From assembly GCA_035222895.1 (NCBI GenBank), contig JAVYIG010002090.1:208423-272422 (forward strand): a stretch of DNA of 64,000 nt, given 5' to 3'. A program made the translations under genes and the position numbers. This DNA comes from Strongylocentrotus droebachiensis. Its lineage: Eukaryota; Echinodermata; Echinoidea; Camarodonta; Strongylocentrotidae. Numbering within the stretch: position 1 is the stretch's first letter; each line of letters opens with the position of its first letter. This document shows, piece after piece, positions 62,965-64,000 of this stretch. The notes below the pieces were generated by a model. The model did no database searches and was not told where the DNA came from. It saw only the letters and a list, made by a program, of their open reading frames with translations.

Positions 62965-63250
62965 AAACTGTGTGCCCATACCTTGATCCATAATGCATGG
63001 CCGTCCACTGGATTTTTTGTGTTGGGGACCGGGGTAAATGCAATAAATTATTGAAAATGTATTGCATTTTCTGTTTTTTTTAATTTTATTTATGAAAACT
63101 GTCCCCTACCCTAGCCCCCGCTGCGTACAGTCATGGTTCAGTGACAAAGCAATGGCCTCGTAACTGTGAGGCCCCAGGATCAATACCGTGTCGATGTGCT
63201 ATATTAGTGCCCTTTTGTGGAGCATTAATCCTTATTACTGTCATTTATGA
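62965..63250 (+). mobile_element. tRNA-derived SINE-like repeat, copy 2
   Basis: Uninterrupted counterpart of 3388-4147. A-box-like TGGTTCAGTGA at 63133-63143 and B-box GATCAATAC at 63178-63186. A poly-T stretch lies mid-element. Ends TTACTGTCATT, the point where the TIR dimer is inserted in copy 1. Confidence 0.65.
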
Positions 63251-63255
63251 CTTAA

Positions 63256-64000
63256 GGGCGTAGGTCCCCTAGTTGATAAGCATAGTAGCATACACATGCT
63301 TTTAATTGCAGTCACGCAAAACACACATTGGCAAATTAAAATTCAATAAAATCTGAGAATGTATACTATTATCTAGATCTATTATTTTTAAATTATTTTT
63401 TAAATAATTCCATAAATTGAGGTAAACCAAAAATATTCCAACTATATGAGCGACAGTGTATTAACATTTGTAAGATTTTTAGTTAGGTTTTCGAAAAACC
63501 CTTCTCAGTATTTGAGGGATTCGACTAACTTTTTGCATTTTTTTTTTTTTGGTGGTCATTTAAATCAAAGAATTTTCTTTTCCTAAATCATTTGCATGAC
63601 TTGTTGTATGTACTGAAAAAAGTCGCAATCAATTGAAACTTTTATATTTCAGGGCCTAGACAAATTTTACCTAGAAGTTGTACTCCGGCGAGATGTGTAC
63701 TAGTCCAGAATAAAAAATAATGATACAATACTTTTATAGCGCTTATCACTGCCTTAGTATCTCTTTGCACTTAAGAAGTGAAAAGGATGGGAAAGACAGG
63801 AGCTGTAATGTGCCGTTGTAAAGTTCACTCAAACGGTTCATAAACAAATAAGTTAAGAGAAGAATTGTAACACTGAGGATGAATTAACCATAGGATGCAC
63901 AGTTTCTTACAGACGGTCTGGTTGTTTGAAGGTGCATGCATGAAGCAAACTGGTGCGGCCAATTGAAGTTGCATGCACAAGCAGACTGGTATAGACGTCT
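63256..64000. other. No gene seen
   Basis: AT-rich DNA, poly-T at 63539-63551. A direct repeat GGTGCATGCATGAAGC / GTTGCATGCACAAGC near 63932 and 63969 at the window edge. Confidence 0.5.

Overview
The window is eukaryotic nuclear DNA, AT-rich and crowded with transposable elements. Two spliced host genes can be followed. The repeat content (a Penelope-like element, a Ty3/gypsy element, CR1/L2-like and RTE LINEs, hAT- and Mutator-like DNA elements, many short TIR elements, long poly-C/poly-G runs) and the gene style suggest a marine invertebrate deuterostome such as an echinoderm or hemichordate. The species cannot be read from the sequence.

Host gene 1 (+ strand, about 5155-25243) is a six-exon SLC16/monocarboxylate-transporter-like gene. 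Its exons join in phase to 567 residues. Intron 1 (13.5 kb) holds a LINE that is itself split by a hAT-like element, plus a 3-copy 552-bp tandem repeat. Introns 3 and 4 hold a 33-bp palindromic array, a TTAA-flanked element and a small TIR element. A dimer of a 445-bp TIR element lies just upstream of the start codon.

Host gene 2 (- strand, about 57215-34912) is a METTL27-like SAM methyltransferase. Two N-terminal-half exons (57215-57093, 56740-56605) and a probable last exon (35084-34912) are visible. At least one middle exon was not found. The first two exons are separated from the last by an AGT microsatellite into which an approximately 18.9-kb TIR-bounded unit (37584-56487) is inserted. 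That unit contains decayed, intron-bearing exons of a Mutator-like transposase, subterminal minisatellites, a 157-bp tandem array, a 3.3-kb TIR element and a nearly intact gypsy retrotransposon (45475-53594).

Between the two genes lies a head-to-head pair of Penelope-like elements (26240-31320). Right of gene 2 are LINE fragments, foldback and TIR elements, and a second copy of a tRNA-derived SINE-like repeat whose first copy (3.4-4.1 kb) is split by an RTE LINE fragment. Target-site duplications and nesting give relative insertion ages. The gypsy LTRs differ by one substitution and one G-tract length change, and the Penelope arms differ at one residue in 485, so both are recent.
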